Counted from the stretch's first letter, positions 1 to 9,952 are shown. The stretch: 64,000 bases of DNA from Gulosibacter molinativorax (GCF_003010915.2 NZ_CP028426.1:620001-684000), one strand, 5' to 3'. Translations and numbers: made by a program. Notes: a model not told the origin generated them from the sequence alone.

Positions 1-45
1 CAAAGAGTCACAGCTATTGCCACGTTTATGACGCGAAGACCGCGA

Positions 46-118
46 TGTGACGCCGTGTGACGAGATGCGTCGAGTGTGACGTCATAATTCGGCGCACGGG
101 CGGGGAGATTCCTAGTCT
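46..118 (+). promoter_or_regulatory. Upstream region of ABC/monooxygenase operon with three TGTGACG repeats
   Basis: The heptamer TGTGACG occurs at 46-52, 56-62 and 75-81, so the copies are 10 and 19 bp apart and lie on roughly one face of the helix. A possible -10 box, TAGTCT, is at 113-118, about 65 bp before the first gene. No good -35 box is visible at the usual distance, which would fit an activator-dependent promoter. The regulator is unknown. Confidence 0.35.
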
Positions 119-184
119 TCATAGGTCCCATTCTTTTTCAATCACCCGCTCTGGCCTCCGCGCCAGCACAACGGAGGACCCTCG

Positions 185-1783
185 ATGACTACTCGCGCGC
201 GCATCCTTGCCACACTGGCGACCGCATCCGTAGCTGCACTGGCCCTGGCCGGATGCGCAGGTGGCGGAGGTGGCGCCTCGAGCGGAGCGACGGGGGAGCC
301 GGTCCAGGGTGGCAGCCTCGCCTTCGGCATTCCCGACGACATGGGCTGCGTCGACCCGCAGCAGGTCAGCAGCAACGACAACATCAACATCGCGAAGCAG
401 ACCGTCGCGAGCCTCACCGCGCAGAACCCCGAGACGGGTGAGATTGAGCCGTGGCTCGCGCAGGAATGGACGGTTAGCGAGGATGCGACCGAGTTCACTT
501 TCACGCTGCGCGACGGCGCGACCTTCTCGGACGGCACCCCGATCGACGCGGAGGCCGTCAAGCTCAACTTCGAGGGCATCGTGGAGCTCGGCAGCGTCGC
601 GCCGCTCGGCGGGAGCTACCTCACTGGCCTCGACTCGATCACCGTGGTCGACCCGTCGACCGTGACGATCAAGTTCTCGCAGCCCTCGGCGCAGTTCCTG
701 CAGGCGACCTCGACTCACGCGCTCGGGCTTATCTCGGCAGACTCTGTCGCGCTGAGCCAGGAAGAGCGTTGCGCGGGCGACTACATCGGGTCTGGCCCGT
801 TCGTGCTCGACAGTTACACCCCGAACTCGGGAGCCGAGCTCTCGGGCCGCGAGGACTACGCGTGGGCGCCTGCGTTCTCGGAAAACCAGGCTGCGCCGTA
901 CCTCTCGACGCTTTCCTTCACGGTTATCCCGGAGTCCTCGACGCTCACCGGTGCGCTGCAGTCGAACCAGATCCAGGCATCGGCAAACATTTCGCCGCTC
1001 GACCAGACAGTGCTCTCCGACGCGGGCTTCCCGCTCGAAAACCGCGCCAACCCCGGCGTGGTCTACATGTGGCAGCCGAACATTGATCACCCGATTGCAG
1101 GCGACGAAGCCGTGCGTCAGGCGATGCTGCACGCGCTCGACCGTGATGCGATCGCGGACCTCATGACCGAGGCCGACCGCCCGGCGACCTCGCTGCTCTC
1201 GGACTCGACGCCGAACTACAGCGACCAGTCTGACCTGCTGACCTACGACCCCGAGGGCGCCAAGCAGACGCTCGACGACGCCGGCTGGGTCGAGGGTGCC
1301 GACGGCATCCGCGAGCGCGACGGCGAGAAGCTGTCGTTCACGCTCGATTACTGGCAGCCGACCACCGACCAGCTCCAGCTCATGCAGCAGCAGCTGCGCG
1401 CGGTCGGCATCGACATGCAACTGCAGCAGGTCACCGTCGCAGACATGTTTTCGACCATCAACGATGAGGGCAACACCGGCCAGTGGGCGAACCTCACCCG
1501 CGCCGACGCGGATGCGCTCAACTCCATTCTCGGCCCGAACGCGCTGTACAAGAGCAACCGCGACACCCCCGAACTCGACGAGCACCTCGCCGCGCAGGCT
1601 ACGCTGCTCGACCCGGCCGAGCGTCAGGCCGAGGTGGACGCAACCGTGAAGGCCTTCCTCGAGGATGCGGTGGTCATCCCCGTCTTCCAGCTCTCGACCA
1701 CGATCGTGACGACCCCGACCACCCACGGCGTCAACTTCGACGGCCAGTCGCGCATGGACTTCCAGAACGCCTGGACGGAGTAG
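185..1783 (+). CDS. ABC transporter substrate-binding lipoprotein (SBP_bac_5, dipeptide/nickel family)
   Basis: This is the extracellular solute receptor of a peptide/opine/nickel-class importer, 532 aa, the usual family length. The N-terminus is a lipoprotein signal: basic residues, a hydrophobic stretch, then the lipobox LAGC with the lipidated cysteine at residue 24, followed by a Gly/Ser-rich linker. The mature part has the family layout, including the early pattern of a proposed workload domain (TFSDGTPIDAEAVKLNFEG, around residues 118-136). The ATG is supported by GGAGG at 173-177. It is the first gene of an operon with two permeases, a double ATPase, two flavin monooxygenases and an FAD protein, so the ligand is probably their substrate rather than a general peptide. 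The ligand cannot be read from sequence. Confidence 0.9.
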   Translation: MTTRARILATLATASVAALALAGCAGGGGGASSGATGEPVQGGSLAFGIPDDMGCVDPQQVSSNDNINIAKQTVASLTAQNPETGEIEPWLAQEWTVSEDATEFTFTLRDGATFSDGTPIDAEAVKLNFEGIVELGSVAPLGGSYLTGLDSITVVDPSTVTIKFSQPSAQFLQATSTHALGLISADSVALSQEERCAGDYIGSGPFVLDSYTPNSGAELSGREDYAWAPAFSENQAAPYLSTLSFTVIPESSTLTGALQSNQIQASANISPLDQTVLSDAGFPLENRANPGVVYMWQPNIDHPIAGDEAVRQAMLHALDRDAIADLMTEADRPATSLLSDSTPNYSDQSDLLTYDPEGAKQTLDDAGWVEGADGIRERDGEKLSFTLDYWQPTTDQLQLMQQQLRAVGIDMQLQQVTVADMFSTINDEGNTGQWANLTRADADALNSILGPNALYKSNRDTPELDEHLAAQATLLDPAERQAEVDATVKAFLEDAVVIPVFQLSTTIVTTPTTHGVNFDGQSRMDFQNAWTE

Positions 1784-1786
1784 CGC

Positions 1787-2731
1787 TTGGGGCTGTATCT
1801 CCTGCGTCGAATCGGCTTCGGCATCTTCGTGATCTGGGCCGCATTCACGATCGTCTACTTCATCCTCTACCTGCTGCCCGGCGACCCGGTCGCCGCGGCA
1901 GCAGGTGCCGCTGGAATCGGTAACGAAGCGGAGCTCGAGCAAAAGCGCGAGGAACTCGGCTTCAACCTCCCGTGGTACCAGCAGTATTTCGCGGCGCTCC
2001 TTGGCCTCGTGACTGGCGATTTCGGGAACACGATCGGCTCGGGCGAACCGGCGATCGACGTCGTGCTGCGGGCGCTCCCGAACACGCTGAAGCTCGCGGG
2101 GCTGGGCCTCGTGTTTACCGTAATCATCGGCCTCGGCGTCGCCCTCCTCGCGACGCTGCCGCGAGCGGGATGGTTGCGTCGCTTCATCGCGAGTCTGCCG
2201 CCCATTGCCGTCGCGATCCCGTCGTTCTGGCTCGGCATCGTGCTGCTGCAGGTGTTCTCGTTCGGGCTCGGCTGGTTCCCTGCCTTCGACATGGGAAACT
2301 TTGCCTCGCTCGTGCTGCCCGCGCTCACGCTCGGAATCTTCACCGGCTCCTACCTCGCACAGGTACTCATCGCGGGCCTACGGACGGAAATGTCATCTGC
2401 TTATGCGGACCAGGTCCGTTCCAAGGGCGCGAGCCGCAGCTACACGGTTTTCCGGCACGCACTGCGTAACGCATCACTGCCTGGGCTCAACATCGCGGGT
2501 GTGCTCGTCGGTGGCCTCCTCGGCGGCACCGTCGTGACCGAGAACGTGTTCTCGCGCGACGGGCTCGGCGGGGTGCTGCTTGACGCCGTGACGAAGCAGG
2601 AGATCTCGGTGGTACTCGCGGTGGTCGTGCTTGCCGCCATTGCGTTCGTCATCATCACCCTGATCGTTGACTTCGTCACACCACTCATTGACCGTCGAAT
2701 TCTGGTCCGAAGCTCGCGGGCGAGCGCCTAG
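1787..2731 (+). CDS. ABC transporter permease, DppB-type
   Basis: Membrane permease of the importer, 314 aa. It has an N-terminal transmembrane helix and a family-typical FxLLPGDPV-like segment near residue 30, then five further hydrophobic segments. The EAA coupling loop lies near residues 205-235 (DQVRSKGASRSYTVFRHALRN), where the ATPase docks. The start is TTG only 3 nt after the preceding stop, and the frame is open through the first helix, so translation is probably coupled. It should pair with the next permease as a heterodimer. Confidence 0.88.
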   Translation: MGLYLLRRIGFGIFVIWAAFTIVYFILYLLPGDPVAAAAGAAGIGNEAELEQKREELGFNLPWYQQYFAALLGLVTGDFGNTIGSGEPAIDVVLRALPNTLKLAGLGLVFTVIIGLGVALLATLPRAGWLRRFIASLPPIAVAIPSFWLGIVLLQVFSFGLGWFPAFDMGNFASLVLPALTLGIFTGSYLAQVLIAGLRTEMSSAYADQVRSKGASRSYTVFRHALRNASLPGLNIAGVLVGGLLGGTVVTENVFSRDGLGGVLLDAVTKQEISVVLAVVVLAAIAFVIITLIVDFVTPLIDRRILVRSSRASA

Positions 2732-2744
2732 AAAGGAGCGAAAC

Positions 2745-3650
2745 ATGACCGAATCAATCGTCGTTACCGCTCAGGCGGGCGCCCCCGGGCCGAGCGAGAC
2801 CAAACCCCCCGCCGCGAAGGGCGTTGTCCGCGGTGGCCGGCTCGGCGGCATCGTGCGCAATCTCGGCCTCGTGATCGCCCTGCTGATCATTGCGGTCGTG
2901 ATCGCCTGGGCGATCTGGCCCGAGGCGTTCGCGAAGTATGGCCCCAACGAACCGATTCCTGACGCGCGCCTGCTGCCGCCCTCGGCGGCGCATCCCTTCG
3001 GCACGGACAACCTGAGCCAGGACGTCTTTTCGCGCATGGTGCACGGCACATTCACCTCGGTGACGGCAGCGGCCCTCGCCGTCCTCGGCGGTTTCGTCGC
3101 GGGCAGCCTCATCGGCCTGCTCGCGGGGTACCTCCGCGGCTGGGTCGACGAGGTCCTCATGCGCATCGTGGATGTGCTGCTCGCCATTCCCTCCATCCTG
3201 CTCTCGCTCGCGATCGTCGCGTCGCTCGGCTTCGGGATCGTCAACCTCGCAATCGCGGTGGGGGTGACCTCGACCGCGGCGTTCGCGCGCGTGATGCGTT
3301 CCTCGGTGTTGCGCGAGTCCGAGGCCGTGTACGTCGAGGCTGCGCGGATGAGCGGAGCGCGGTGGCCCGCGGTGATCTTCCGCCATGTACTGCCGAACTC
3401 GATCGCTCCCGTCCTGGCCATGGCGGCCCTCGAATTTGGCACGGCGCTGTTGGCGATCTCGGCACTCAGCTACCTCGGCTTCGGCGCGCCGCCGGACGTT
3501 CCTGAGTGGGGCTCGCAGGTTGCGCTCGGCCGTGACTACATTGCGACGGCTTGGTGGCTCACGACCTTCCCCGGTCTCGTGATCGTGACAGTCGTGCTCG
3601 CGGCCAACGTCATCTCAAACCGGCTCAATCGAGGAGTGCGACGCGCATGA
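2745..3650 (+). CDS. ABC transporter permease, DppC-type
   Basis: Second membrane permease, 301 aa from the ATG at 2745, which has AAAGGAG at 2732-2738. The open frame extends further upstream, but into the previous permease and without a ribosome site. The N-terminal cytoplasmic tail is Pro/Ala rich. It is followed by a first membrane helix and the DppC-type segment HPFGTDNLSQDVFSRMVHG, then the multi-helix permease domain with the EAA loop (VEAARMSGARWPAVIFRHVL). Its stop overlaps the ATPase start as ATGA. Confidence 0.88.
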   Translation: MTESIVVTAQAGAPGPSETKPPAAKGVVRGGRLGGIVRNLGLVIALLIIAVVIAWAIWPEAFAKYGPNEPIPDARLLPPSAAHPFGTDNLSQDVFSRMVHGTFTSVTAAALAVLGGFVAGSLIGLLAGYLRGWVDEVLMRIVDVLLAIPSILLSLAIVASLGFGIVNLAIAVGVTSTAAFARVMRSSVLRESEAVYVEAARMSGARWPAVIFRHVLPNSIAPVLAMAALEFGTALLAISALSYLGFGAPPDVPEWGSQVALGRDYIATAWWLTTFPGLVIVTVVLAANVISNRLNRGVRRA

Positions 3651-5335
3651 CCACTGAAGCTGCTGAAAGCCGGGAGGCGCGACCCGTGCTGCTCGAGGTC
3701 GAGGACCTGCACGTCGACTACGTCGTGCGCGGGCAGGAAGTTCCGGCCGTGCGCGGGGTCGACCTCACGATGCGTGAGGGCGAGATCGTCGCGATCGTCG
3801 GCGAGTCCGGTTCGGGCAAGTCGACGTTTGCCAAGGCGGTGCTCCACCTGCTCGCCGATAACGGCCGTGTGCACGCAACGCGGATGGCATTCGCCGGGCG
3901 CGACCTCACGAGCCTTAACCGACGCGAGTGGCGGAAAGTCCGCGGCGCCGAGATTGCGCTCATCCCGCAAGACCCGACGCTGTCGCTCGACCCGCTGATG
4001 TCCGTGGGCAAGCAGGTCGCCGAGACCCTGCGCATCCACAAGCTCGCAACGAAGGACGAGGCGCAGGCGCGCGCGGTCAAGCTGCTGGCCGAGGCGGGCA
4101 TCCCCGATCCCGAACAGCGGGCGTGGCAGCTGCCCTCCGAGTTCTCGGGCGGGATGCGCCAGCGCGCGCTGATCGCATCCGCCCTCGCAGGGGAGCCGCG
4201 ACTGCTCGTGGCAGACGAGCCGACCTCCGCGCTCGATGTCACCGTGCAGCGACAGATCCTCGATCACATCGAGCGCCTGCGCGATGAACTCGGCATCGCC
4301 GTGCTCCTCATCACCCACGACCTTGGCGTTGCGGCCGATCGCGCCGACCGCATCCTCGTGATGCAGCACGGGCAGGTTGTCGAGTCCGGCGCGGCGGCGA
4401 CCGTCCTCGCGAATCCCGAACACGACTACACGCGCCGGCTCGTGGCCGCGGCCCCGGGGCTCTCGGGCACGACCGTCACCTCACGAACCCCGGCTCCGGC
4501 GCAGGACGCCGAGGTGGTGTTGCGCGTGCGCGACCTGCGCAAGGAGTTCAAGCTGCGTGGTTCGGGCGAGACCCTCGTCGCTGTAGACAATGTCGCGTTC
4601 GACATTCGTCGCGGCGAAACCTTTGGCCTCGTGGGGGAGTCCGGTTCGGGCAAGTCGACAACCGCACGCGTTGCCCTGCAGCTCGAGCGCGCGACGAAGG
4701 GCACGGTCGAGTTCGACGGCGTCGACATCACCGAGTACCGAGGCGAATCGTTGCGCCAATTGCGGCGTCGCTTCCAGCTCGTCCACCAGAGCCCCTACGC
4801 CTCGCTCGACCCGCGTATGACCGTCGGCGAGATCATCCGTGAGCCGCTGCGGTCTTTCAAGATCGGCTCCCGAAGCGAGCAGAAGGCTCGCGTGGCTGAG
4901 CTCCTCGACTCGGTCGCGCTGCCGAAAGACTACGCCGAGCGCCGCCCGGATGAGCTCTCGGGCGGCCAGCGCCAGCGCGTCTCGATCGCGCGGGCCCTGG
5001 CGACGAAGCCCGACTGCGTCGTGCTTGATGAGGCAGTATCGGCCCTCGACGTCTCGGTGCAGGCGCAGGTGCTCGAGCTGCTCGCACAGGTGCAGCGAGA
5101 CACCGGCGTCGCGTACCTCTTTATTAGCCACGACCTCGGCGTCGTCGGCGAGATCTCGCACCGGATCGGGGTGCTGCAGCGCGGTGCGCTCGTCGAGACG
5201 GGCACCAGTGAGGCAGTACTGAAGAATCCGGAGCACCCTTATACACAGGCCCTCATTGCGGCAATCCCCGGCGCGCAACTTAGCGAGGCGCGCCAGGCAA
5301 CGAGCAACGTGGACACGCAGGAGAATCACTCATGA
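3647..5335 (+). CDS. ABC transporter double ATP-binding protein (DppD-DppF fusion type)
   Basis: A 562-aa fusion of two oligopeptide/dipeptide-class ATPase domains, supplying both nucleotide-binding sites of the importer. Domain 1 has Walker [10 protein letters not shown] (about 52-60), signature SGGMRQR (about 167) and Walker [11 protein letters not shown]. Domain 2 has Walker [10 protein letters not shown] (about 330), signature SGGQRQR (about 437) and Walker [12 protein letters not shown]. Both keep the catalytic Glu. The ATG at 3647 overlaps the permease stop (ATGA) and has GAGGAG at 3631-3636. The 3' end overlaps the next gene the same way, so the transporter and enzymes are translationally coupled. 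Confidence 0.92.
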   Translation: MTTEAAESREARPVLLEVEDLHVDYVVRGQEVPAVRGVDLTMREGEIVAIVGESGSGKSTFAKAVLHLLADNGRVHATRMAFAGRDLTSLNRREWRKVRGAEIALIPQDPTLSLDPLMSVGKQVAETLRIHKLATKDEAQARAVKLLAEAGIPDPEQRAWQLPSEFSGGMRQRALIASALAGEPRLLVADEPTSALDVTVQRQILDHIERLRDELGIAVLLITHDLGVAADRADRILVMQHGQVVESGAAATVLANPEHDYTRRLVAAAPGLSGTTVTSRTPAPAQDAEVVLRVRDLRKEFKLRGSGETLVAVDNVAFDIRRGETFGLVGESGSGKSTTARVALQLERATKGTVEFDGVDITEYRGESLRQLRRRFQLVHQSPYASLDPRMTVGEIIREPLRSFKIGSRSEQKARVAELLDSVALPKDYAERRPDELSGGQRQRVSIARALATKPDCVVLDEAVSALDVSVQAQVLELLAQVQRDTGVAYLFISHDLGVVGEISHRIGVLQRGALVETGTSEAVLKNPEHPYTQALIAAIPGAQLSEARQATSNVDTQENHS

Positions 5336-6540
5336 CGCAAAACGCATTCGGACTGGCACTTGGCACAGACGGAGTCGGCTGGCACCCGTCGGCGGAGCGA
5401 TTCGATTCGGAGTCGCGAGCCGCGGACCCCGCCTTCTGGAGCCGGACGGCACAGCGCGCGGAGGCCGCGGGCTTCGACCTCTTGACCTTCGAGGACCAGC
5501 TCGAGCTGCCGAACGATGGCGGACACTCTGCCCGCTTCGACTCGTTTTCGCTCAGCAGCTGGCTTGCGCCACAGACCAAGGCGATCGGCCTCGTGCCCGC
5601 GGCGACGACCGCGACGCAGGAGCCCTTCCACGTCGCGACCGCGACGCAGACGCTCGACTTCGCCTCGAACGGCCGCGCGGGCCTCCGACTGCGAATCGGC
5701 CTGTTGCCCGAGGAACTCGCGGCGGCCGGGCGCGAACCCGTCTTCACGAGTCTCACGGAGTTTCAGGCGCTGACGCCGCAGGAGCAACAGCGTGCGTATT
5801 ACGCGGGCTTCGCCGAGGGCTGGGAATTCGCGCAGATCGTGCGCCTGGTTTGGGACTCGTGGCAGGATGACGCCGAGATTCGGGATGCGGCGACCGGTCG
5901 CTTCCTCGATGGCTCGCGCATCCACAACCCCGAGTTCAAGGGGAAGTACCTCTCGGTCTACGGTGCCTCGATCACCCCGCGTTCGCCCCAGGGCCAGCCG
6001 CCGGTGTTTGCGCTCGCGCACCAACAGGTGCCGTATGACTTTGCGGCCGCAACCTCCGACGTCGCCTTCATCACGCCGTTCGGGGAGGCTGACCTCGCGG
6101 AGCGTCGTGTGGGGGCCGAGGGCGCCTCGGAGCGCGTGGGCCGTGCCGGCTCGGCGCTCCAGCTGTGGCCTGACATCGCGGTGTCCGTCGGCACAGAAGG
6201 GCGCAGCCGGTTGGCTGAGCTCAACGAGCTCCACGGCGCCGAATTCGTCACCGACACGGGAATTTTCGCAGGCACTGCGGACGAGCTCGTCGACCTCGTG
6301 GTGTCGTGGCACGAGCAGGGTCTCCAGGGTGCGCGACTGCGCCCGCTCGTGACGAGCGCTGACCTGGCCGTCCTCGCCGATGAGGTGCTCCCGAAGCTCC
6401 GGCGTGCCGGAGTCGCATCCGCGGCCCCGGAGGCAACCACGCTGCGTGAGCGGCTCGGGTTGCCCGTAGCGCAGAACCGGTTTACCGATTCGGCTCCCTT
6501 TACCGCAGACTTCACCGCAGCCGAGGAGGCAATCGCATGA
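5332..6540 (+). CDS. LLM-class flavin-dependent oxidoreductase
   Basis: A 402-aa luciferase-like (bacterial luciferase fold) flavin-dependent enzyme. The family pattern is visible in the N-terminal FAEDQ-like segment (LLTFEDQLELPND, about 50-62) and the following strand with TxQEPFHVATATQTLDFASNGRAGLRLR (about 98-125), corresponding to the flavin-binding core. It is less typical than its neighbour: the usual GRxxxxLVxG segment reads GRAGLRLRIG. The ATG overlaps the ATPase stop. Proteins of this class need reduced flavin from a partner reductase, and no dedicated flavin reductase is present. The substrate is unknown; the importer suggests it acts on an imported compound. Confidence 0.82.
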   Translation: MTQNAFGLALGTDGVGWHPSAERFDSESRAADPAFWSRTAQRAEAAGFDLLTFEDQLELPNDGGHSARFDSFSLSSWLAPQTKAIGLVPAATTATQEPFHVATATQTLDFASNGRAGLRLRIGLLPEELAAAGREPVFTSLTEFQALTPQEQQRAYYAGFAEGWEFAQIVRLVWDSWQDDAEIRDAATGRFLDGSRIHNPEFKGKYLSVYGASITPRSPQGQPPVFALAHQQVPYDFAAATSDVAFITPFGEADLAERRVGAEGASERVGRAGSALQLWPDIAVSVGTEGRSRLAELNELHGAEFVTDTGIFAGTADELVDLVVSWHEQGLQGARLRPLVTSADLAVLADEVLPKLRRAGVASAAPEATTLRERLGLPVAQNRFTDSAPFTADFTAAEEAIA

Positions 6541-7874
6541 CCCAGCATCGTCAGATTCACTTCGCCGCGCACTTCCCGGGCGTGAACCAGCAGACCGTCT
6601 GGTCGCATCCTGATGCCGGTAGCCAGATCGAGTTCGAATCATTCAGGAAGTTCGCGCAGATCGCGGAGGCCGGGTTCATGGACTACCTCTTCCTCGCGGA
6701 AGGCCTGCGCCTGCGCGAACAGAAGGGTGCCTTGCACGAGCTCGACGTTGCGGGCCGACCCAACACCGTCGGTGTGCTTTCGGCGCTCGCCGCCGTCACC
6801 GAACACATCGGTCTCGTCGGCACGATGTCCTCCACGTTCAACGAGCCGGCGGATATCGCCCGCCAGCTGCAGACGCTGAACGTGCTCTCAGACGGTCGTG
6901 CCGGGTGGAACGTGGTCACCACGTCCAACGCCTTCACCGGGGAGAACTTCCGTAAGGGCTTCTACCTGCCGCTTGACCAGCGCTACAACCGCGCACAGGC
7001 GGTCGTGGATGCGGCCCGCCAGATCTGGCAGACCGCTCCCGGCGACCGCGAACACCTCGTCGCCCGGCACGACGAGCTGCTCGATTTCGAAACCGCGGGG
7101 ACAGTGCCGCCGGAGGGACTCGGCGCGGAATCTGGCCGCTCCCCGATGCTCGTACAGGCCGGCATGTCGCCGCAGGGCCGCGACTTCGCCGCGAAGAATT
7201 CGGATGTCATCTTCTCGCACTACGCCTCGTTCGAGAAGGCGCAAGCCTTCCGCGCCGACATCACCGAGCGCCTGGCAGCGAATGGTCGCGCGCCGGAGTC
7301 GCTCAAGGTGATGCCCGCAATGGCGATCGTGCTCGGCGACACCGAGGCAGAGGCACAGGAGCGTTCCCTCGAGATCCGTCGCGCCCAGGTGAGCCCGCAG
7401 ACCGCGATCTCGTTCGTCGAGCAGGTGTGGGGACGCGACCTCTCCGACCACGACCCCGACGGGCCGCTGCCGAGCTTCGAGCCGACTGAGGGCCTCGCGG
7501 CCGAGGGCTGGGTTAATACGTACGAGGATCGCTTCGAGCGCGTTGCCAAGTGGCGGGAAATCTCGGCGCGCGAAAACCTCTCGATTCGCGACATTGCCGT
7601 GCGTGAGTACAACTACGACCAGTTCATCGGCACCCCCGAACAGGTCGCGGACTCGATCATCGCAGCGGTAGACGGCCGCGCGGCGGATGGCTTCACGCTC
7701 GTTGGGCACCTCGTTCCCGGGGGCCTCGCCGAGGTCGTCGAGAAAGTGATCCCAATCCTGCAGGAGAAAGGCGCGTACCGCACCGAATACCGGCAGGGCG
7801 CATCCCTGCGCGAGCTCATGGGCACGACCGCAGCGCCGCTGCGCGAGCAAGAAACTGCGCGGACCTCAGCATGA
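6537..7874 (+). CDS. NtaA/SnaA/DszA-family FMN-dependent monooxygenase
   Basis: A 445-aa flavin monooxygenase of the nitrilotriacetate/desulfurisation subgroup. Diagnostic segments are the N-terminal QIHFAAHFPGV strand, the long insertion beginning near residue 20, and SDGRAGWNVVTTSNAF (about 119-134), the hallmark of the NtaA group. Members hydroxylate C-N or C-S bonds using FMNH2 and O2 (family knowledge). It starts with an ATGA overlap and ends with another, placing it in a strict stoichiometric unit with the other flavin enzyme and the FAD protein. Whether the substrate is an amine, thioether or sulfonate cannot be told. Confidence 0.85.
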   Translation: MTQHRQIHFAAHFPGVNQQTVWSHPDAGSQIEFESFRKFAQIAEAGFMDYLFLAEGLRLREQKGALHELDVAGRPNTVGVLSALAAVTEHIGLVGTMSSTFNEPADIARQLQTLNVLSDGRAGWNVVTTSNAFTGENFRKGFYLPLDQRYNRAQAVVDAARQIWQTAPGDREHLVARHDELLDFETAGTVPPEGLGAESGRSPMLVQAGMSPQGRDFAAKNSDVIFSHYASFEKAQAFRADITERLAANGRAPESLKVMPAMAIVLGDTEAEAQERSLEIRRAQVSPQTAISFVEQVWGRDLSDHDPDGPLPSFEPTEGLAAEGWVNTYEDRFERVAKWREISARENLSIRDIAVREYNYDQFIGTPEQVADSIIAAVDGRAADGFTLVGHLVPGGLAEVVEKVIPILQEKGAYRTEYRQGASLRELMGTTAAPLREQETARTSA

Positions 7875-9952
7875 CCGGACCGACTCGTCGCGCGGCCAGG
7901 CTCGTCGACCACGACGGCCACCTCGCCACGCGCTGCATTACCTTCGTCGGCGCCGGGCCCCGCACCGCGGGCATCGTCGAGCGGCTCATCGCGAGTCAGC
8001 CGGAGATTGACGACCGACCGCTGATCCTGCACCTCATCGACCCGTACCCGCCCGGGGCGGGCCGCATTTGGCGAGACAACCAGTCCGGTCTCCTTACCCT
8101 TAACTCGATGGCGGGCGACGTCACGATGTTCACCGACGAGTCCTGCTCGATTGAGGGCCCTGTCGTAACCGGTCCCGACCTCGCCACGTGGGCGAAGGAG
8201 GTCCGCGAGGGGCGCATCCGGAACATCGATATCGACCCGGTGAGCGATCCGCAGCTGGCCGAAGAGCTCGAGCACCTCACGCCTACGAGCTTTCCGACGC
8301 GACGACTCCACGAGCGCTACATGACGTGGTTCCTCGAGCAGGCGGTGGACGGCCTCAGCCCCGGGTCGAAGGTTATGTGGCACCGGGATGAAGTGATCAA
8401 GGTCTCGGATGATCCCTCGGGCGCGCAGGTGGTCACGCTCGCAAGCGGTGACGAGCTCACGACCGACCTCGTGATCTATTCATTCGGGCACCTCGGCAGC
8501 GAAGTGACCGGCGAGGCCCGCTACTTCAGCGACTTCGCGGCGCTCAAGGGCTCGCAGTATCTGCCGCCGTCGTACACGGCGGATGTGGATCTCGGCGGCT
8601 TCGAGGCTGGCTCGGAAATCATCGTGCGTGGCCTCGGCCTCGTCGCAATCGACCTCATCGTGTTGCTCACGCTTGGACGCGGGGGGAAGTTTGTGCGCGA
8701 GAAGGATGGCAAGCTCCGCTACCTTGCCTCGGGGCACGAGCCAAAGCTACTGCTCGGCTCGCGCCGCGGTGTGCCGTATCGCTCGAAGGTCTCATCCACG
8801 CCGCGCGGCGAGAGGTATGTTCCGCGCTACTTCGACGGCGAGGTCGCGAAGCGCATTGCCGAGAAGACTCCCGGACTCGACTTCAGCGACCATCTGTATC
8901 CGCTCATCCGACGCGAGGTGCTGCACGCCTACTATCTCGAGCTGTTCACGGGCTCGCCCGACCGAGTCGCGATGGAGTGGCTCGAGTTCCGCGACGGTCT
9001 CGACCGGCTCGACCTCGACGGGGATGCATACACCGACCTCGTGGCGCGCGCCATACCGGATCCGGAGGATCGCCTCGACCTCGCCGTGCTCGACCGCCCG
9101 CTGGCGGGGGTCCACCTCGAAAGCAGCGAGGCGCTCCAGGAGTGGTCGCGGGACTACATCGCGCACAATCTCGAGCGCAGTACGGATCCGCGCTACTCCG
9201 AGATGCAGGCTCTATTTAATGGAGTCCTCTTCGCATTCATGGCCTCGGCCGAGATCGCGACGTCCCCAAATTGGGATCCCACCTCGTTCATCCGCGAGTA
9301 CCAGCGACGCTGGTTCAAGTTCTTCAGCTACATCGCGTCCGGGCCGCCGCCCGGACGGCTCGAGCAGCTGCTCGCACTGTCCGAGGCGGGAGTCATCGAG
9401 TTCCTCGGCGCGGGCGTGATCGTCTCGGCCGACAACGTGTCAGGCGAATTCGTCGCGAAGAGCGCGACGATTCCCGGCGAGCGCCGCACCCGCGCGCTCG
9501 TCGACGCGTGGCTGCCCGAAGCCAGCACGGACCACACCGACTCACGCGCGCTACGGGACCTTCTCGATAGTGGCGCCGGACGCGAGCAGCAGGTCGGTTC
9601 GATCTCGAACGGCCTCGTCGAGGTGCGGATGTCCGACTCGCGCCTGATCCGCAAGGGCGGCGGAGTGCATCCCCGCCGCTTCGCCGTCGGGCCGGGGACG
9701 AGTCGGCCGAATACCGGCGCGTTCTCGCGCCCCGGTATCGATGCGCTCGCCTTCCGCGAGTGGGATTCGGTCGCGCGCGCGGTCCTCAAGGAGCTGCGCA
9801 GCATTCGCGAGGCCGCGGGCACGCCGGAGCAGCCGCCGCGCGATGACGATCGCCTCGAGACCGAATCCTCGGATGACAGTCTCGCGTCGGCGTTCGACTC
9901 CGCCGCGTATTACAGCCCGGAGGACGGCGTCGAGGACCTGGTGGGCCGCTAG
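7871..9952 (+). CDS. Large FAD/NAD(P)-binding protein (NAD_binding_9-like)
   Basis: A 693-aa cytosolic protein. It begins with a Rossmann dinucleotide motif (VGAGPRTAG, about residues 26-34) and has a second glycine-rich motif (VRGLGLVAIDLIVLL, about 250-264), the two-motif pattern of FAD/NAD(P)-binding proteins of the PF13454 type. The C-terminal half has no motif I recognise. It follows the two flavin monooxygenases with an ATGA overlap. It might supply reduced flavin, or hydroxylate the substrate itself as ornithine-type N-hydroxylases do; both roles are inferences. The operon appears to end here, because the next gene has its own promoter-like box. Confidence 0.7.
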   Translation: MTGPTRRAARLVDHDGHLATRCITFVGAGPRTAGIVERLIASQPEIDDRPLILHLIDPYPPGAGRIWRDNQSGLLTLNSMAGDVTMFTDESCSIEGPVVTGPDLATWAKEVREGRIRNIDIDPVSDPQLAEELEHLTPTSFPTRRLHERYMTWFLEQAVDGLSPGSKVMWHRDEVIKVSDDPSGAQVVTLASGDELTTDLVIYSFGHLGSEVTGEARYFSDFAALKGSQYLPPSYTADVDLGGFEAGSEIIVRGLGLVAIDLIVLLTLGRGGKFVREKDGKLRYLASGHEPKLLLGSRRGVPYRSKVSSTPRGERYVPRYFDGEVAKRIAEKTPGLDFSDHLYPLIRREVLHAYYLELFTGSPDRVAMEWLEFRDGLDRLDLDGDAYTDLVARAIPDPEDRLDLAVLDRPLAGVHLESSEALQEWSRDYIAHNLERSTDPRYSEMQALFNGVLFAFMASAEIATSPNWDPTSFIREYQRRWFKFFSYIASGPPPGRLEQLLALSEAGVIEFLGAGVIVSADNVSGEFVAKSATIPGERRTRALVDAWLPEASTDHTDSRALRDLLDSGAGREQQVGSISNGLVEVRMSDSRLIRKGGGVHPRRFAVGPGTSRPNTGAFSRPGIDALAFREWDSVARAVLKELRSIREAAGTPEQPPRDDDRLETESSDDSLASAFDSAAYYSPEDGVEDLVGR

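Noticed and set aside
119..1942. 607-aa minus-strand open frame over the binding-protein gene
   Set aside because: It is a shadow of a high-GC gene: Arg/Glu/Val-rich, no motif, and fully antisense to a convincing lipoprotein gene.
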